Shown here piece after piece: positions 18,291-31,439 of a stretch of DNA of 38,835 bases. The number at the start of each line of letters is the position of its first letter. The stretch's first letter is position 1. The position numbers were made by a program, and so were the translations under genes. Below the pieces are notes generated by a model, which did not search any database, was not told where the DNA came from, and worked only from the letters and a program-made list of their open reading frames with translations. Source of the stretch: Geosiphon pyriformis (Eukaryota; Glomeromycota; Glomeromycetes; Archaeosporales; Geosiphonaceae); NCBI GenBank assembly GCA_016748015.1, contig JAAOMT010000454.1:5441-44275 (forward strand), given 5' to 3'.

Positions 18291-18806
18291 TGTATGCCTA
18301 TATATATTATATATCAAATTTCATGACTTATAATGATCAGGACATTTTTTAAAAAACTGCAGTTGACTTTCACTCTGATATTTCTGACATTGTGCAAAGT
18401 ATTTTATATCAATATTCTAATTGATATAGACATTGCTGTATTTGGAGGGCTTGACAACATGATATTGTGCTATCTTTTATGCAATTATGTAAGTATACAA
18501 AGGATCAAATTAACAGCTTTTATTATTGATAATCAGTTAGGAGTAAGAGGCAAAAAGTGTCACAGATGCATTATCAAAATTAGGTTTCTTTTTACTGAGA
18601 ATCTGTCATTTGCACTTAGAATCTTACAGTTGAATTAAAACCTTCATTTTTATAATTTGGCTGTTTTTTATAATCTGAGGCACCTCATATAACATGAAAC
18701 ATCTTACATGTCTGATTAGATATAAGGGAAAATGATGTTTGAAACATAAAAGATACATCAATGCATTATAAAAGCAAAATGCAATAAAAAATGTATTCTT
18801 ATTAAC
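18291..18806. other. Divergent intergenic region of Tigger-2
   Basis: About 500 bases between the unidentified gene and the transposase. The 101-codon plus frame at 18333-18638 and the minus frame at 18827-18624 have no recognisable content. It could hold promoters or a first exon. Confidence 0.35.
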
Positions 18807-20358
18807 ATGCCAAAAAATGCGAACCAAAAATGAGCAGTAATCTCATTGGAGACTAAAAAGACTCTCTGTTAGTACAAACTAGAGCATCCTGACTACTCAG
18901 CAAATAGACTTATCGAAATATTTAATCTAAAGATTGACCATTCTACTATAACAAAAATACTCACAAAATCAAACCAATAGATTGAAAAGAATGTATCTGA
19001 CAACTCTGGTCAATTGACAAAGGACAGAAAAGAGATGTTTCCAAAGATAAATAATGCACTGAGAAAATAGATGCTTGGAACACTAGCTACCAACTGCATT
19101 CTTACTGGAAAAATTTTACAAACGAAAACTCTTAAGTTTGCTGAAAAGTTTCCAGAAAAAAATAATTTTAAAGCATCAGATAGTTGGTTAGAAAAGTTCA
19201 AGAAACGTCATAATTTGCACCATATTAAGATGCATGGCAAAGCAAACAGTGCCCTCTTGGAAATTTTACCAGAGAAACAAGAGAAACTGCATGAAATTAT
19301 CAGCGAATATGATCTAAATGATGTTTACAATGCCGATGAGACAGCATTATTCTTTAGAATGCCACCAAATACAACTTTGGTAACAAAATCTATCTCTGGT
19401 ACCAAGCATGATAAGAGTCGAATTACCATACTTCTTGCTTGTAATACAACAGGCAGCATCAAGTTGCAGCCTTTAATTATTGGTAAAGCCATGATGTTTT
19501 CGCAATATTAATATGAATGCACTTCCAATCACTTATCATTACAATACAAAAACATGGATGTGAACTGATATTTTTAGTGAATGACTTAATTTATTAAATG
19601 AAGAAATACGTTGTAAGAAAAAAAAGATTTTGCTATTGCTTGATAATACTGGTCCCCATAATAGAGAATCTTCCATATTATCTAATATTATAATTAGATA
19701 TCTACTATCCAATACAACATCTTATTTGCAACCATTAGATGCAAGAATTATTGTATCTTTTAAGACACAATACTGAAAGTTGTTTCTTTTCCATCTTATT
19801 AATTAGTATGATAGCAAGATTCCAATATCAACAGTAACATTAAAGGATGCGGTTGACTTTCTAATTGATGTATAGTCAGTGGTAACAACAACTACAATCC
19901 AAAAATTTTGGCGTCATATAGAAATTTTAAATAATAGTCAAATGCCAGCCCATTCATTAGATATTGAACAAGAACTCTTACAAGAAGTACAAGTTCTTAT
20001 TGAGCACATTGATATTGATAAGCTATTGGCAATAGACTTCATTAATATTGACAAGTTTGAACCATTATTCACTTATGTCTCAGAAAATAAAATTGTGGAT
20101 CTTATTAACAACAAGTATAGTGAAAATTTTAATGCAAATGAAGATTTAGAAAGTGAAAATGAAGATGAATTTTTGTCTTTGCTATCTATACATCAAGGTA
20201 AAATTGCACTTAAAAATACATTGCACTATTGTAAAGAGCAGTATAGTGAAAAAGTTGATTCAGACTTTTTTAAAACTTTGAGAACATTAATTCATAATAC
20301 TGTTCTCAAAGTTCAAGAAGAGAAAAAACAGTTGCAAATAGATAGCTTTTTTAAATAA
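18807..20358 (+). pseudogene. Tigger-2 transposase (CENP-B-type HTH, DDE)
   Basis: Start taken at the ATG of 18807 (MPKNANQK). An N-terminal helix-turn-helix of CENP-B type follows (HPDYSANRLIEIFNL, HSTITKILTKSNQ), then a Tc5-like DNA-binding part (SDSWLEKFKKRHNLHHIKMH, about 19175). The catalytic core shows VYNADETALFFRMPPNT (about 19325), LLLLDNTGPHN (about 19633) and TSYLQPLDARII (about 19720); all three catalytic Asp are kept. An acidic C-terminal tail is open at 19879-20358. At least five stops replace Trp (for example after TWM, Y and DV), and a frameshift lies near 19860, so no active protein is made. No introns are needed, unlike Tigger-1. Confidence 0.85.
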
Positions 20359-20478
20359 AATATATATAATTAGTTATTATATTATGCATGTGATATATAG
20401 ATCATGTGATAAAATATTGATCATTTTTTATAGTTCTATCTCTCTATAGTTATCACAAATATGCTGACCAAAAAGTGT

Positions 20479-20499
20479 GATTATAAAGAGAGTTTACTG
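20479..20499 (-). repeat. Tigger-2 right terminal inverted repeat
   Basis: Reverse complement starts CAGTAAACTCTC and matches the left end at 19 of 21 positions. Internal TATAGTT words lie at about 20427 and 20445. Confidence 0.85.
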
Positions 20500-21310
20500 T
20501 ATATCTTATTAATTAACACTATTATTCATAATTTTTCTAATTTATTGGCTTTATATAATAAAAAAACTTGTTTCATTGGTCATAATTCAAGTTTATATGG
20601 ATGTAACCAGTATATAATTGTTTTTTTTGCTAATAAAACATTAAAAAAAACTGCTATTAGTTCTATTTTAATGTTTAATAATGTGAATTTGCACTGAATT
20701 AACTTATTATTAGTTTTTTGTTTTTAGTATAAACAATTTGATCATGTTTTTATTATGTATTTTAGTGATAAAAATTTAAGTAGTTATAATAAAAGACCAG
20801 TTTTATTCCAAAATCAAATATATTTGGCCAACATATATAAAATAAAACAGATTACTATAGTCAATCCAATCTTTTTTGGTAAAACTTGGGCTTAAATTGC
20901 CAGTAGCTCTTCATTTTTTTTTGTATAAAATAATTTCTTGAAAATTGGCTTTTTTTAGAGAAAAAACTTTTTTACTAATTATATTAAAGATGAATAAAAA
21001 ATTGCTGTTTTTAAATACAGTTTTACCAATTTTATAGAATAAGTTAATAAATTAATAAAGAGATTGAACATATTTGGGCCAATAATTTTCCAGTTTAGTT
21101 TTAGATGTTAACTATAAATGATCTTTTTATTACAGAATCAAAGAGTAAATACAATAATAAGTAAGAGTTTGAATGTAATTACTAATAATAAAACTGTTAT
21201 AAGAGTAGAATTTTTTAATATATTAATTATTTTCAAATGAAAGAACAATATAAATAATTTGTTAAAAATAGTTATAAGTCTGTTGGTTAAAATAAAAAAT
21301 AAAAGTTTGG
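20500..21310 (+). pseudogene. LINE-F ORF1, C-terminal part (RRM-like and knuckle)
   Basis: The frame resumes after Tigger-2 with LINTIIHNFSNLL, then KKTCFIGHNSS (about 20560) and IIVFFANKTLKKTAISSI (about 20610). A CCHC knuckle position lies near 20718-20760, but two of its Cys codons have become Tyr (TGT to TAT), leaving FDHVFIMY. Then PIFFGKTWAQIASSSS (about 20865, with a stop for Gln) and a C-terminal helical tail to about 21310. Joining LLY before the transposon to LINTIIH after it restores the family order. Confidence 0.65.
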
Positions 21311-21344
21311 GTTCAAATATCTTTACTTAATAATAATTAATCTG

Positions 21345-23044
21345 ATCTAAAAAATAACTACATGTAATATTCTTAATATTAATGTTTTTGCTAAATAAAA
21401 TAATATTGTTTATTAATATGTAGGCTTAAATAACATAATTTTTATTATTATAAAAACAAAATTAAGATTTAATATTAAGTCATAGATTATAAATAAGTTT
21501 GATAAAATCTGGATTTTTATATCTGATTTGAATATGAGTTTTTTTTGGTATTAATATAATAATTATTATAAACAGTTTTTTGGCTTATTATGTTTTAAAA
21601 GTTAATAAAATTCTAGACAAGATTATTTTAATTTAATTTTTGTTTAAAAATAAGCTCTTAGTTATAGTTTTGAAGTTATATATTGATGTTTTTACTAAAA
21701 CTAAATTTTAAACAAAAATTAAAGATCAATTTTTTTATTGTTAAAACAGTTAATTACAATACTTTTGTAGTTTTAGGCAGAAATTTCAATAAGAATAAAT
21801 CCAAAAAAAGTACAAGTTTCAAATTTTGCTTGAATATAAATTTAGTTAATTCATTTAATAAATATCTATTAATTAAAACTTCTATTTAAAACAATTTTAA
21901 AAGTGTTGAAAAGGTAGTAGATTTTGTGTTTGTAAATAAAATCTTAGTTTTTGCAGTTATAAACCATAAAGTTAATAGTATATCTGAGTTTTTTAATATA
22001 AATTACAAAACAGCTTCAGTTTTAGTTAATTTAAGTAGTTTCTTAAATGTTTATCTTAATAAAATTTATAAGTAAATCAATAAAAATTGATAAAAGTTTA
22101 AGATAAAAAATAAAGATAAGATCAAATGAATAAAATTTAAGAGGTGTTTTTTAAACATTAGTATAGTGAATATAATTGTTTAAAAAACAAACAATCATCA
22201 AGATTTTTTGAATTAAAACTGCTTATTGCTAAAATTGTTAAAAAGTTGAATTTAAAAGATCTTTTAAAATTTGGGCATTTTGTTGAAACTTAATTGACTA
22301 TTAATTATATTGAAACTTTTAAAGTAATTAACATAGTTTAAAATAATATAAAATCAAAAAACATTATTAAATATTTGTAAGTAGTTATGAATAAATATCA
22401 AAAATTTAAGTATTATAAGTCAAAAACATTAGAAAATATGATAATTAAAAAGACTATTAAATAACATATAGAGAGTTTTTGCTTTAACAAAAACAAATAA
22501 TAAAAAGTATTCTAAAACAATTTTTTTGCAAAGTTATTTTAGATTATTTAATTGTTGAGAAAAAATTGGTTGTAAAATCTAATAAGATAAAACTTAAAAT
22601 TAATGAAATTATAGAAAAATAAATAAAAAAAGGTTTGTGTTTTTAAGAATGTTTGATTTTTGGTTTTGCCAATATTTGTCTTTGAATTATGTAAATAATA
22701 GTGTATTTTTTGGTGTAATAAAGAAGATTGACATGAATAAATTGGTTTTGATGATTTATGATTTGCTTGGTAATAAAACTGTCATATTCTAAATAAACTT
22801 TGGAAATATTATAGTAAAGTTGTTTTAAAATGTCTTTTGAATTTGTTGAATTTTTGTTTGGTTTTAAATAATGTTCCAGTTTCTTGAAAGAAAATGTGAG
22901 TTTTAATAATTTCTAAGCCTTATAAATAAGATGATATTTTAATTAACATTTAATTTATTGTATTAATTAAGACAGCAAGAAAGATTTTGTTTAAAATTTT
23001 TTAATTAAATTTTTTTTACATGTAATAAATTTGGTGTTCTTTGA
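21345..23044 (+). pseudogene. LINE-F ORF2 part 1: endonuclease and pre-RT region
   Basis: An APE-type endonuclease is recognisable from KFDKIWIFISDLNMSFF (about 21500) and KTVNYNTFVVLGRNFNKN (about 21745). The last is the GDFN motif of such nucleases, with the catalytic Asp replaced by Asn (codon AAT at 21782-21784). Then KKSTSFKFCLNINLVNSF. The linker contains WFSDFD- and IKSVLERPF-like blocks that are heavily eroded (about 22150-22620). The RT N-terminus begins near 22640 (DFWFCQYLSLNYVNN) and reaches CNKFGVL at 23035, where the solo LTR interrupts it. The ORF2 start itself is not certain. Confidence 0.65.
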
Positions 23045-24003
23045 TGTTACCAGAGGTTTTTGGTCTCTTTTCTTGAATATTGTAAATGTCTGTTGGTTGC
23101 AAATTCACGTTTTCTAGAAGTAGTTGAACCTCCAATAACTGAATTTATCTTCAAATTATCTTCTATAATTTGAACTGCTGGGCTTATAAGTGGAATGGCC
23201 AATTCCTTGCCAGTTACTTTATGTAGTTATGTTGTAGTAAATGTCAACTCTTTCCCAGGAATTGCTTATCTGGAAGCTCACTAAAAATGTGTAGTTACTT
23301 TGCTGTGAAAGTCAACTCTTCTACAGGAATCTTGTTTGTAGGCTACCTTAATGATTGTAATAAGAAAAGAAAAATAAAATAAAAGAAATATAAAAGAAAT
23401 AGGATTTTATCAAGGGAAACGTTTTCTATCCAGGCCTGGAGTCACTAACAGTTTACTGAAATTGGTAGCTAATCAATTTCGAAATGTTAGTTGGGTTTTT
23501 GGAGATTTTCTAAGTGCAATAATTAAAGAATTTGATTTTTTGAATTATTTGATATTTATTTCTTTCTGTGTGTATAGGACTGGTTCTAAGTAATAAATCT
23601 AAAGTAAGATACATTTTCTTGAAGAGAAAAGCTCTTCTTTTATACAACTTGTTGTAGTACTAGTCTATGAACTTGCACTTTTTTTCTTTGCTCAAATTTC
23701 GGCGAACTAAAGATACATTTTGATGAACTACAAGTCATTTCACTGAACTATTGATTAATTTGGGTGAATTATTCATAATTTCGGCGAATTTCTGTAAATT
23801 TCGGCGAATTTTAAAATGTTACAAAGTTCAGAGTATTGTGTAATTTGATCATCCTACTTTCTGTTATACTAATTAGATTATTTTAATTGAATCGTGATAT
23901 GTGATAATTGATTAAATAATAAATAATATTAATATACTAATTAATTATAGAAATTATAAGGGTAATTTTATGCTAATTAATAGCTAAAATTCTACTAGTA
24001 ACA
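23045..24003. repeat. Solo LTR-like repeat C, copy A
   Basis: 959 nt bounded by TGTTACCAG and CTAGTAACA, a 9-bp inverted terminus of TG...CA type. An inverted copy lies at 33523-34470. It contains GTCAACTC repeats (about 23250 and 23310) and several GAATTTCGGCGAA-like words (about 23698-23812). It interrupts the LINE-F RT frame. Flanks TTGA and ATAA are compatible with, but do not prove, a 4-bp duplication. No internal genes, so a solo LTR is the likeliest reading. It has kept more G and C than its sister copy. Confidence 0.65.
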
Positions 24004-24173
24004 ATAATAAAAACTTTTTAATATATAAGAATATCTTAACTTAATCTCTTATTTTTACTATTAAGTCAGTTGTTAAAAATGCTCTAAAAAAAATAAGGAG
24101 CTTTAATTAATTTTATGTTTTAATAGAATAATATTATTTAAAAACTAGTTTGCAGCATATTAAAATATGTAAT
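24004..24173 (+). pseudogene. LINE-F ORF2 part 2: RT fingers/palm
   Basis: The frame gives FLIYKNILT, SLIFTIKSVVKNALKKNKEL and LKTSLQHIKICN, collinear with the RT of the same LINE family between the two interruptions. A stop replaces the Trp after KNKEL (TAA). The piece ends in the GTAA(T) target duplication of Gypsy-B. Confidence 0.65.
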
Positions 24174-25170
24174 ATTACAAATATACTTGGTAGAATGTTG
24201 TGATAATGTTTGGTACTCTAAATTAGATAATAAAAAGCTTGAAGTTTTTTATTTTAAATACTTAAAATAAGTCAGTAATATCAGTTTTTAAAGAATTTTT
24301 ACTAATTTTATTTGTAAAATTCTTTTATTATAAGTCACAAAAAAGTGTTTGGCTGTTTGTAGCTTAAATATATAAGCTATTTTCTTTAAGCTAATTGAAC
24401 ACAATTGCTAAGATTTAATGGTGTTTTTTTGTTTTTTTGGTAAGCTAACAAAATAATATTAATATCTAATCTTAGAAAGAGCTTTTTTTTTTACCATATT
24501 ATTACAAAGTTTATTTTTAAACAATTGATTTTACAATATTGTTGCTCCACAAAAAAATATAGAAAAGAAAAAAAAAAAGATAAAAAAAAGAAAAAGAAAA
24601 AAATTAATATTGTTAATTATTATAATCAAAAATTATTAGTTCAAGTTATTATTGTTTAAGAGATTTTATGTTAAAAGCATCTGGCGAAAAACAAAAATAA
24701 AAAACAATTAATTCAGTTTTAAGTACAAAATTTATGAATTATATATAAGTAAGTTTGGGATTTCGAATATTTTTTTTATTTAAAATACTATAAATATATA
24801 AGTAAGATAGATTTAATAAATATGAGTAAAAAAATATATTTTTTATTTTGTTTTTCTTGTCTGTTTGTCTGTTTTTTTTTTGCTAAAACTATTTATTTTT
24901 ATACATATTTCTAGTTTTATAAGATTGTTTTTAATTACTTATTATCACTAACTATTACTTATTATTTTTGTTGTTGCTTTGTTTTTTTATACTATAACTA
25001 GTTATCTTATATTACAGTTAATTATTTTGTGCTATTTTATATTATTATGTATTATCTTAGATTATCTTAAATTATAACATATTATTCTGTATTATTACAT
25101 TTTTTTTTATTATATTTCCCAATCACATTTTTTTTCAATATTTTTTTTTTGGTTTTTTATTTAAATAATA
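24174..25170 (-). repeat. Gypsy-B 3' LTR
   Basis: About 997 nt, aligning first with 33078-33522 and then with 34471-35030. It starts ATTACAAATATACTTGG beside TGTTAAAAATAAACTTGG of the other LTR and ends with AATA (CA changed to TA). An A/G-rich run lies at 24558-24600. Confidence 0.8.
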
Positions 25171-25200
25171 TTATCTCTTTTTTTTAGAATTAAGTTTTTG
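25171..25200 (-). promoter_or_regulatory. Gypsy-B polypurine-like tract
   Basis: On the minus strand CTAAAAAAAAAGAGATAA directly precedes the 3' LTR, the expected place of the plus-strand primer. Sequence decay makes this tentative. Confidence 0.4.
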
Positions 25201-26039
25201 CAAAATTATATGTTTTTTTGTGAAAATTGTTTTTTTAATATAATGTTTAATTGTTGTATTAAGTATTGTTTTTTGTAAGTCTTTAAATTGTTAGTTTGTT
25301 ATTTATTTTATGCTGTTAACTATAATAGTTTTTAGTGCACTATTTAGCAGTATGACTGGACAGTATTTAAAAACTACATATAATTGGTAAACTGCTTTGT
25401 AATATAGTGTTAAGCTGCTTTTTTTTATGAATTTTTCTATTTGTTTAAAAGCTTTTCTGTTGAAAATTTATTTGTTAAAGTTTTTATATAGTATTTTCAA
25501 TTCTAGTTGTTTATTAATTTTAAAGAACCAATAAACTAGTGGAAGTTTTTTTTTCCATATTTTGGAGTTTTTTGGAGTTTATTTTTTTGTTACTAGTTCC
25601 AAATTTAGCTTATTTAAAGCTTTTTTTATTTCTTTAAGCAGATATAGCCATATATCTTTTTTTGATTATTCATAAAGATAAAAATGCTTAATTCTAGTAA
25701 ATTTTTGCCCACTTTTTTTTGTGCAAATTTTTGTATTGTATCTTTTTTTTATTAATTGTAATTTTAATTAGTATTGTGAATTATTAAATTGTTTTAAATA
25801 GTTGTTTTAAAAGTTTTAAAATTTGATCTGAAAAGTTTATGTTAAAAGTTCTATCATTTTTTTTTTGTTGTTTTGGTTTTTATATATACTTAAATTTTTT
25901 AATTTAAATTATTATATATTAATTATGTTTTAATAACAATAATTGGTTTTAGATTTCATAGTATATTTTTTGGTCTAATTAATGTGATTTGTGTTTTTAG
26001 TTGAGATATAAATAATGATAATTTTTAATTAATATAATA

Positions 26040-27400
26040 TATTTTTAGACAATTTTCATGTACTATTTTCTTTAAATTTATTTTTCCAATTGTAATTTGT
26101 AAGTTTTATTGTCTAAAACTTTGTGTATCTTAAATAACCTATCCCATTTTGTGTTAAATTTTTCACTCTATTGTTTTTCAGTTTTAGTACAATGCAATAA
26201 TATTCTGTTTCCAATTTTGAATCAATTAATTGGTCAAATAGACAATTATTATGTCTTTTTTTTTGTTATTTCTGAGCTTTATTAATATTGTTGGCTGTTA
26301 TTCTATAATTGTTTTCCAATTTTTTTATAAGCTAGTATGTTTTTTAATACAAAATAGCTTCAAAATTTATTTTGGTAATTATTTTTGTTAAAAAAAAAAG
26401 ATATTTTTTATTTAATAAATAGGGTGGCTTTTTTTATAAACTAATTCAAATAGTGTAAATTGTGTAATATTTTGCTTTAATATTCAATATGCAAATAGAA
26501 TAGAAATATAAATAAGTTTTATTCTTGTGTATTTTTGTAATTTATTTTTGCTAATGCTTTAAACAGTGTTTAGTTAAATCTTTCTACCAGTCTATTTATT
26601 TGTGAATAATATAATAATAGTAGTAATTGTTTTATTCCAAATTATTGGCTTAGTTTGACTAATATACTATTAACAAAATAAGTTTTTTGGTTAGATAATA
26701 ATTCTTTTGGGCATTTATGTAAGCAAATTAGATCTTAATATATGTATTTGGCTACTGTTTTAGTGTTTGCTACTTGAATAACTCTAATTTTAGGCCATTT
26801 GGTAAAATAATCTATAGTTATAACAATATAATAATTTTCTTTGAATATAATTAAGAGAGAATCAACCAAATTAATTTCAATTTTATCAAATAAATTTCTA
26901 ATTGGAATAGATTAAAATAGTTTTGTGATTCTGATTTCTTCTTTCTATTGACATGAATCATAATTAATAATGTATTCAAAGATATTTTTATATATTATTA
27001 ACCAATAGTATAAATTTATTGTTCTTTTTAGAGTAGTATTTTTGTTAAAATTTTCTGTAGTTAAATCAAAGTACATATTATGTAAAACAGTTTTTTTTTA
27101 TTGTTTTTTATGACTTTTGTGAAATAGTGTGGTTTTGGCATTCTTGATAGTATAGTTAGTTATTTTGAATAAAATAATTACAAGCTTGTTTTTATAAACT
27201 ACTTTGTTCTTATTAAAATAATTTTTTCTTGAACTGTAGTGTTGATAAATACTAGTATAATTGCTAATAAGTAATTGTATTTATAGATCCGAAATTAAAT
27301 TTGTATTATTTTTGACAAACTGTTAGCATTAATATTCTTGGCTCTTTTTTTATAATATACTTTGTATAGAAATTGTTACAAATAAATATTCTATCATATA
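26040..27400 (-). pseudogene. Gypsy-B integrase
   Basis: Minus-strand words: YYWLIIYKNIFEYII with DSCQ of the zinc-binding part (about 27000-26950), EINLVDSLLIIFKENYYIV (about 26880), TIDYFTKWPKIRV (about 26815), LSNQKTYFVN (about 26700) and INRLVERFN (about 26600). The catalytic triad is D,D,E in the family. Here both Asp positions read Asn and only the Glu remains, so strand transfer would be lost. The HHCC motif has also lost a Cys (Tyr). Frameshifts and stops are frequent. The C-terminal part becomes unreadable towards 26040. Confidence 0.75.
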
Positions 27401-29220
27401 TATTTTTTTTTAGTTATAGCTTGCTAAGTAATCAAATGAGTCCTTTGTAATTTGTATATAAGTTAAATAGTTGACAAAAGTAGTGTTTTTAATTTTGTAC
27501 TGTCTAGTAAATGGTAAAATATTTCAAATCTGTTATGCTGTATATTTTTTTTGCTGTACTAGTATTGTAACTAATATAAATAATTGAATGTTTTTAATTG
27601 TCTGGTTTAATTTGTGATAGGACAGCTTTTAATATATTCTTTGAGGCATTTATAGTGACAATAAAGTGTTTATTAAAGTCTGAATAAATCAATATTAGTG
27701 CTTTTATTAAATATTACTTAAGATAAATAAAAGTTTTTTGCTGTTTTTTTCTCTATAAATATAAAACATGTTTTAATAGCAGATAATAAAGTGGCTTTGT
27801 AATGTTTAAAAAGTTCTTAACAAATCTGTAATAATATTCAGTCAGTTCTAAAAATTCTTTTAGTTCTTACAAATTGGTTGGTGTTAAAAAGTTTTTGACT
27901 TTTTTCATTTTATCTAAATCTGGTTTTACTCTATTTTTTTCTATTATATATTCTAAGAATTTTAGTTTAGTCTTTCCAAAAAAACATTTATCCAAATTTA
28001 GCTTTAGTTAACACTTTAAAAGCAATTAAAAACTTGTTGGAGGTGAAGCAGATAGTTATTAAATATTTTAGAAAATACATTGATATTATTCAGATATATT
28101 ATAACTGATTTCTAAAAAATTTCTTTATATATAACATCTATTAAATATTGAAAGATAGCAGAAGTATTGTAAAATTCAAAAAATATTACATTAAATTTGA
28201 AGTTTTGTCTTGCATAATAAATATCATTTTTTTTTGTTTTTGGAATTTATTTCAACTTGCCAATATTTATTGATTAAGTTTAAGAAAGAAAACCATTTTT
28301 TATTCCTTAAGTTATTCAGAATTTCTTAAATAAGAGGAGTCAAATAGCTATCTTTTCAAGTAATACTGTTAAGTTTTTAGTAGCCTATACAAAACTATAT
28401 TTTTTTATTCTTTTTGGTAACCAATACTACTAGAAAGAACCAAAAACTTAATAATTTTTTGATAAATTTATTGTTTAACATTTATTGTACTTTTTGTTTA
28501 ATCAGATTATTGTCTACTGAGATTACTTAATAAACTTATTGTTTAATAAGTCTGACATTTTTTCTGTTGATTTAGTGTTTTATAATATTAGTACATCTGA
28601 ATTTGTTTTTATTGGCAAAGATATTAACATATTGGTTTAAAAGAATTTTAGTTGTATCTGTTATAGTATACTTAAGTTTCTCAAGTTTAGTTTAGTAATT
28701 TTTTCTGGTGTAAATAAGTAGCTTTCTGTTAACAAATTTTATATTTCTAAAATAATATCACAAAATAAGAACAATTGGGTAAAGTCTGAAATAGAGTAAA
28801 GTTTTTTAGAATTTTAAATATTCAGAAAAATAAAACCAATAAGAGTCTTTTTAAAAATTTTAATAATATTTTCAGTGCAATTGTTAATGAAGATTTTAAA
28901 ATATTTGTAAGTTTTAATAAATATATATAAGTTAGCAATGTTTGTTAAAAAACAAATTTCTGAATTAACTTTAAATAATAGAGCTTGATTCTGAATTTTT
29001 TAATTCACTTTTAGAATATACTATTAATATAAAGAAATTAAGTTTTATTTTGTTACTGTTGTCTTTTATAAAATTAACTGGAATATTTTTTTTTTTACTT
29101 GATTCAAACTTTTTAATTCCTTGAACAATAAGACCTAATTTCTTATGTGTAATAATTGAGATTAATTGTTGTATTTTTACAAAAGGCAAGAAGATAACTT
29201 GGGCAATTTTTTCTTGTAAT
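27400..29220 (-). pseudogene. Gypsy-B reverse transcriptase and RNase H
   Basis: RT palm and thumb on the minus strand: FKFNVIFFEFYNTSAIFQYL (about 28200), then Tyr-Leu-Asn-Asn at 28096-28085 in place of the catalytic YLDD box, INVFSKIF and a thumb with LKFLEYIIEKNRVKPDLDKM (about 27960). RNase H remnants follow to about 27400. The only open stretch of note, 29189-28971 (KIQQLISIITHKKLGL, IPVNFIKDN), lies upstream of the RT core and resembles the spacer of related pol proteins. Both metal-binding Asp of the RT box are lost through GAT-to-AAT changes. Confidence 0.75.
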
Positions 29221-30499
29221 TTAATTACATAAGATTTATTAAAATTGTTTTATAATATTATAATAATGTTTTTTGTATATTTTGAATTAATAATTTTTCC
29301 TTTTATGTTGATTTTTTTTTTGTAAGGGTAGATTAAAATTCAATTTAGACCATAATACTAATAAAAATTTCTAAAATTATTTTGAGATCTATTTTTATAA
29401 AAAAATAAGATACTATAACTACAAAAATTAGTTTAGAGTATCTTAAATTAAATCTAATATTGTTTCTATGTGCTTTTTTAAGACATATTTTTTTTGTTGT
29501 TATTACTATATTATTTCAATTTTAATTCTTTAAAAAAATTGGAATAGACAAGATACTATTCTATTTTAGTAGCTTTTCTTGGCTTTTGAACAACATATTT
29601 TTAGCTGTGAACTCATATTTTTTTTGGATTCTGGTAGTTTGAAAATGGAATATAAAGTTTTTGGGGATGAATTAAACAAGAAATTATACTTATTATAATA
29701 TTGAAAATAATAAGAAATTAGACAATAATCACACAATTTTGTATTAAAATTAGCTAGTCTTTGTTTTTGTTTTTTTGGATAAGAGCAAATTCTTAATACT
29801 AGTTTTAGAATATTTTAAGATTATTTGTAAATAAGTTATCTATTTTTTTAATAATTACTAAGATATTCTTTATAATATATATTTTTACAATTATGACATT
29901 CTTCCATTTTACTGTGGCCATGTTTCAAATTTTGTTTTCATTATAAGAATATAAATTCAATCAATTTATTGTTTAACTATAAACTATGGTAAATAGAGTT
30001 TTTTTTTGGGCCCAGTTATTAATTAAAATAGTGTACTGGCAGAATTTGTTACATGTTTTTTCTCTGTTAGAGACATTATTTCATAATACTTTGTTTAATA
30101 AGATTTTATTATATATAAGACATAGTATATTATTCTATTTACTTTGCCATTTTGGTTATTTAAATTATTTCAATACACAAGATTAGCAATAATATCTAGT
30201 AGCAGTTGGTTATACTTTATTATCTCTAATACAAGTATTTATTAAGAATAACTTCTTTCTATAATCAACACTAATTAATTTTAGGAGTTGATAGTATTAA
30301 TTTTGTTAATTCAAAGTTAAGTAGATTAATAAAGTTGTCTAGAATTTCTTTTCAGCTCTTTTTTTTTTCTATATATAAAGTAGTAGTAACTCTGTTCTGA
30401 AATGATCAATCCAAGATAGGTTTTTAAGATTAACTGAAAAGTAGGTTTTTTGAATTTAATTAAGAATTGTTTAAAAATTACTGTTCTAAAATATTTATA
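29221..30499 (-). other. Gypsy-B pol interior, eroded
   Basis: Between protease and RT. Expected to be the protease-RT linker; words are too decayed to assign. The 66-codon plus frame at 29986-30186 lies on the wrong strand and is not supported. Confidence 0.4.
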
Positions 30500-30850
30500 T
30501 ATGGCAATACTTTGGCATATTGTTTATTAAAAGTAATTTAAAATTTTTGTGTATTCCAGTTCAATATAACATAGACTTTAAATAGCCAATTATTTTCGAC
30601 TAAGACTTGATATTAAGTGGCTTCCATAATAAATACTTTTATTAAGATTTGAATATTATTGATTTTGAAAAAAAAATTGTTAATCTCTTTTATTAGTGTT
30701 TTAGTATTCTTATTTGTAGTAATTATTTTAGCTGTGACTGTATGATCTATTTGATAACTTAGTTAATTTATAAGTTGTTTTATGATTATGTTGTCTATAG
30801 ATCTACTGTTAAGTATTAATTTAATATTTATTTATCTTACTCTGGTATTA
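30500..30850 (-). pseudogene. Gypsy-B aspartic protease
   Basis: Minus-strand reading gives LILNSRSIDNIIIKQLINQL (about 30820-30760), which corresponds to the Asp-Ser-Gly-Ser active-site motif of retroviral-type proteases with Asp replaced by Asn (codon at 30810-30808) and Gly by Arg. Downstream words KEINNFFFKINNIQILIKVF and VENNWLFK fit the rest of the fold. Family knowledge supports the assignment; the sequence is degraded. Confidence 0.55.
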
Positions 30851-31439
30851 ATATATATTGCCATAATTGGCTTATTCTAATTAATAACAATTCTACTAAA
30901 AAAATTAACAGTGTTCAAACTGTTAATATTAAATAAAAATATGGTGGCTAGTATATTATCTTTTGTAATAATAACAGAGAGAATTGTATTAGTGGTCTGA
31001 CTAAAGTTAGAGAAAAAAAATTGGTGATTTTAACTATATTTTTTTTTTCTAAAAGTATAGTATTATGAAAATTTGGAGTTTTTATAAGACCAAAATATGA
31101 AGTCTAATTTAAATATTCTGTTTATGTTGTTCAGAGTAATATGTTGCTACAATTTGCTGAATAAAGTGGTCTATTGTTGAGTTGTATCTGATATCTACTG
31201 TTGTTTTACTATTTCTAATTATAGTTAATAGCTTAAAATCTAAAATTGTTATATATTAAAACTTAGTATTAAGGTATTATTTATACTATTACTTATAAAA
31301 ACTAATAATAAATCAAAGATGGTTGAAGTGGATACTTTAGTTGTTAGTATTGTGACAAAAAATATTGAAATCCTATGGCTTAAAGATATTTTGGTTGTGG
31401 TTGATATTAATTTTCTCAGTTTTGATTAGTTAATTTTTT

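Larger units (their letters stand above)
12986..20499 (+). mobile_element. Tigger-2, pogo/Tigger transposon with nested Gypsy-A
   Basis: The ends are CAGTGAACTCTCTTTATAGTC (12986) and, on the opposite strand, CAGTAAACTCTCTTTATAATC (20499), 19 of 21 positions identical, flanked by TA at 12984-12985 and 20500-20501. The host LINE ORF1 resumes on the other side. Without the Gypsy-A insertion (about 3.26 kb) the element is about 4.25 kb, long for a Tigger, and has room for more than the transposase: an unidentified minus-strand gene (17496-18290) and an unidentified left-side stretch (13188-13628). Confidence 0.85.

Noticed and set aside
18333-18638. 101-codon plus-strand ORF between the two Tigger-2 genes
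   Set aside because: No recognisable motif; I could not distinguish it from chance, so it is listed only as part of the intergenic region.
29986-30186. 66-codon plus-strand ORF
   Set aside because: Gypsy-B coding evidence is on the minus strand here, and the translated sequence shows no motif.
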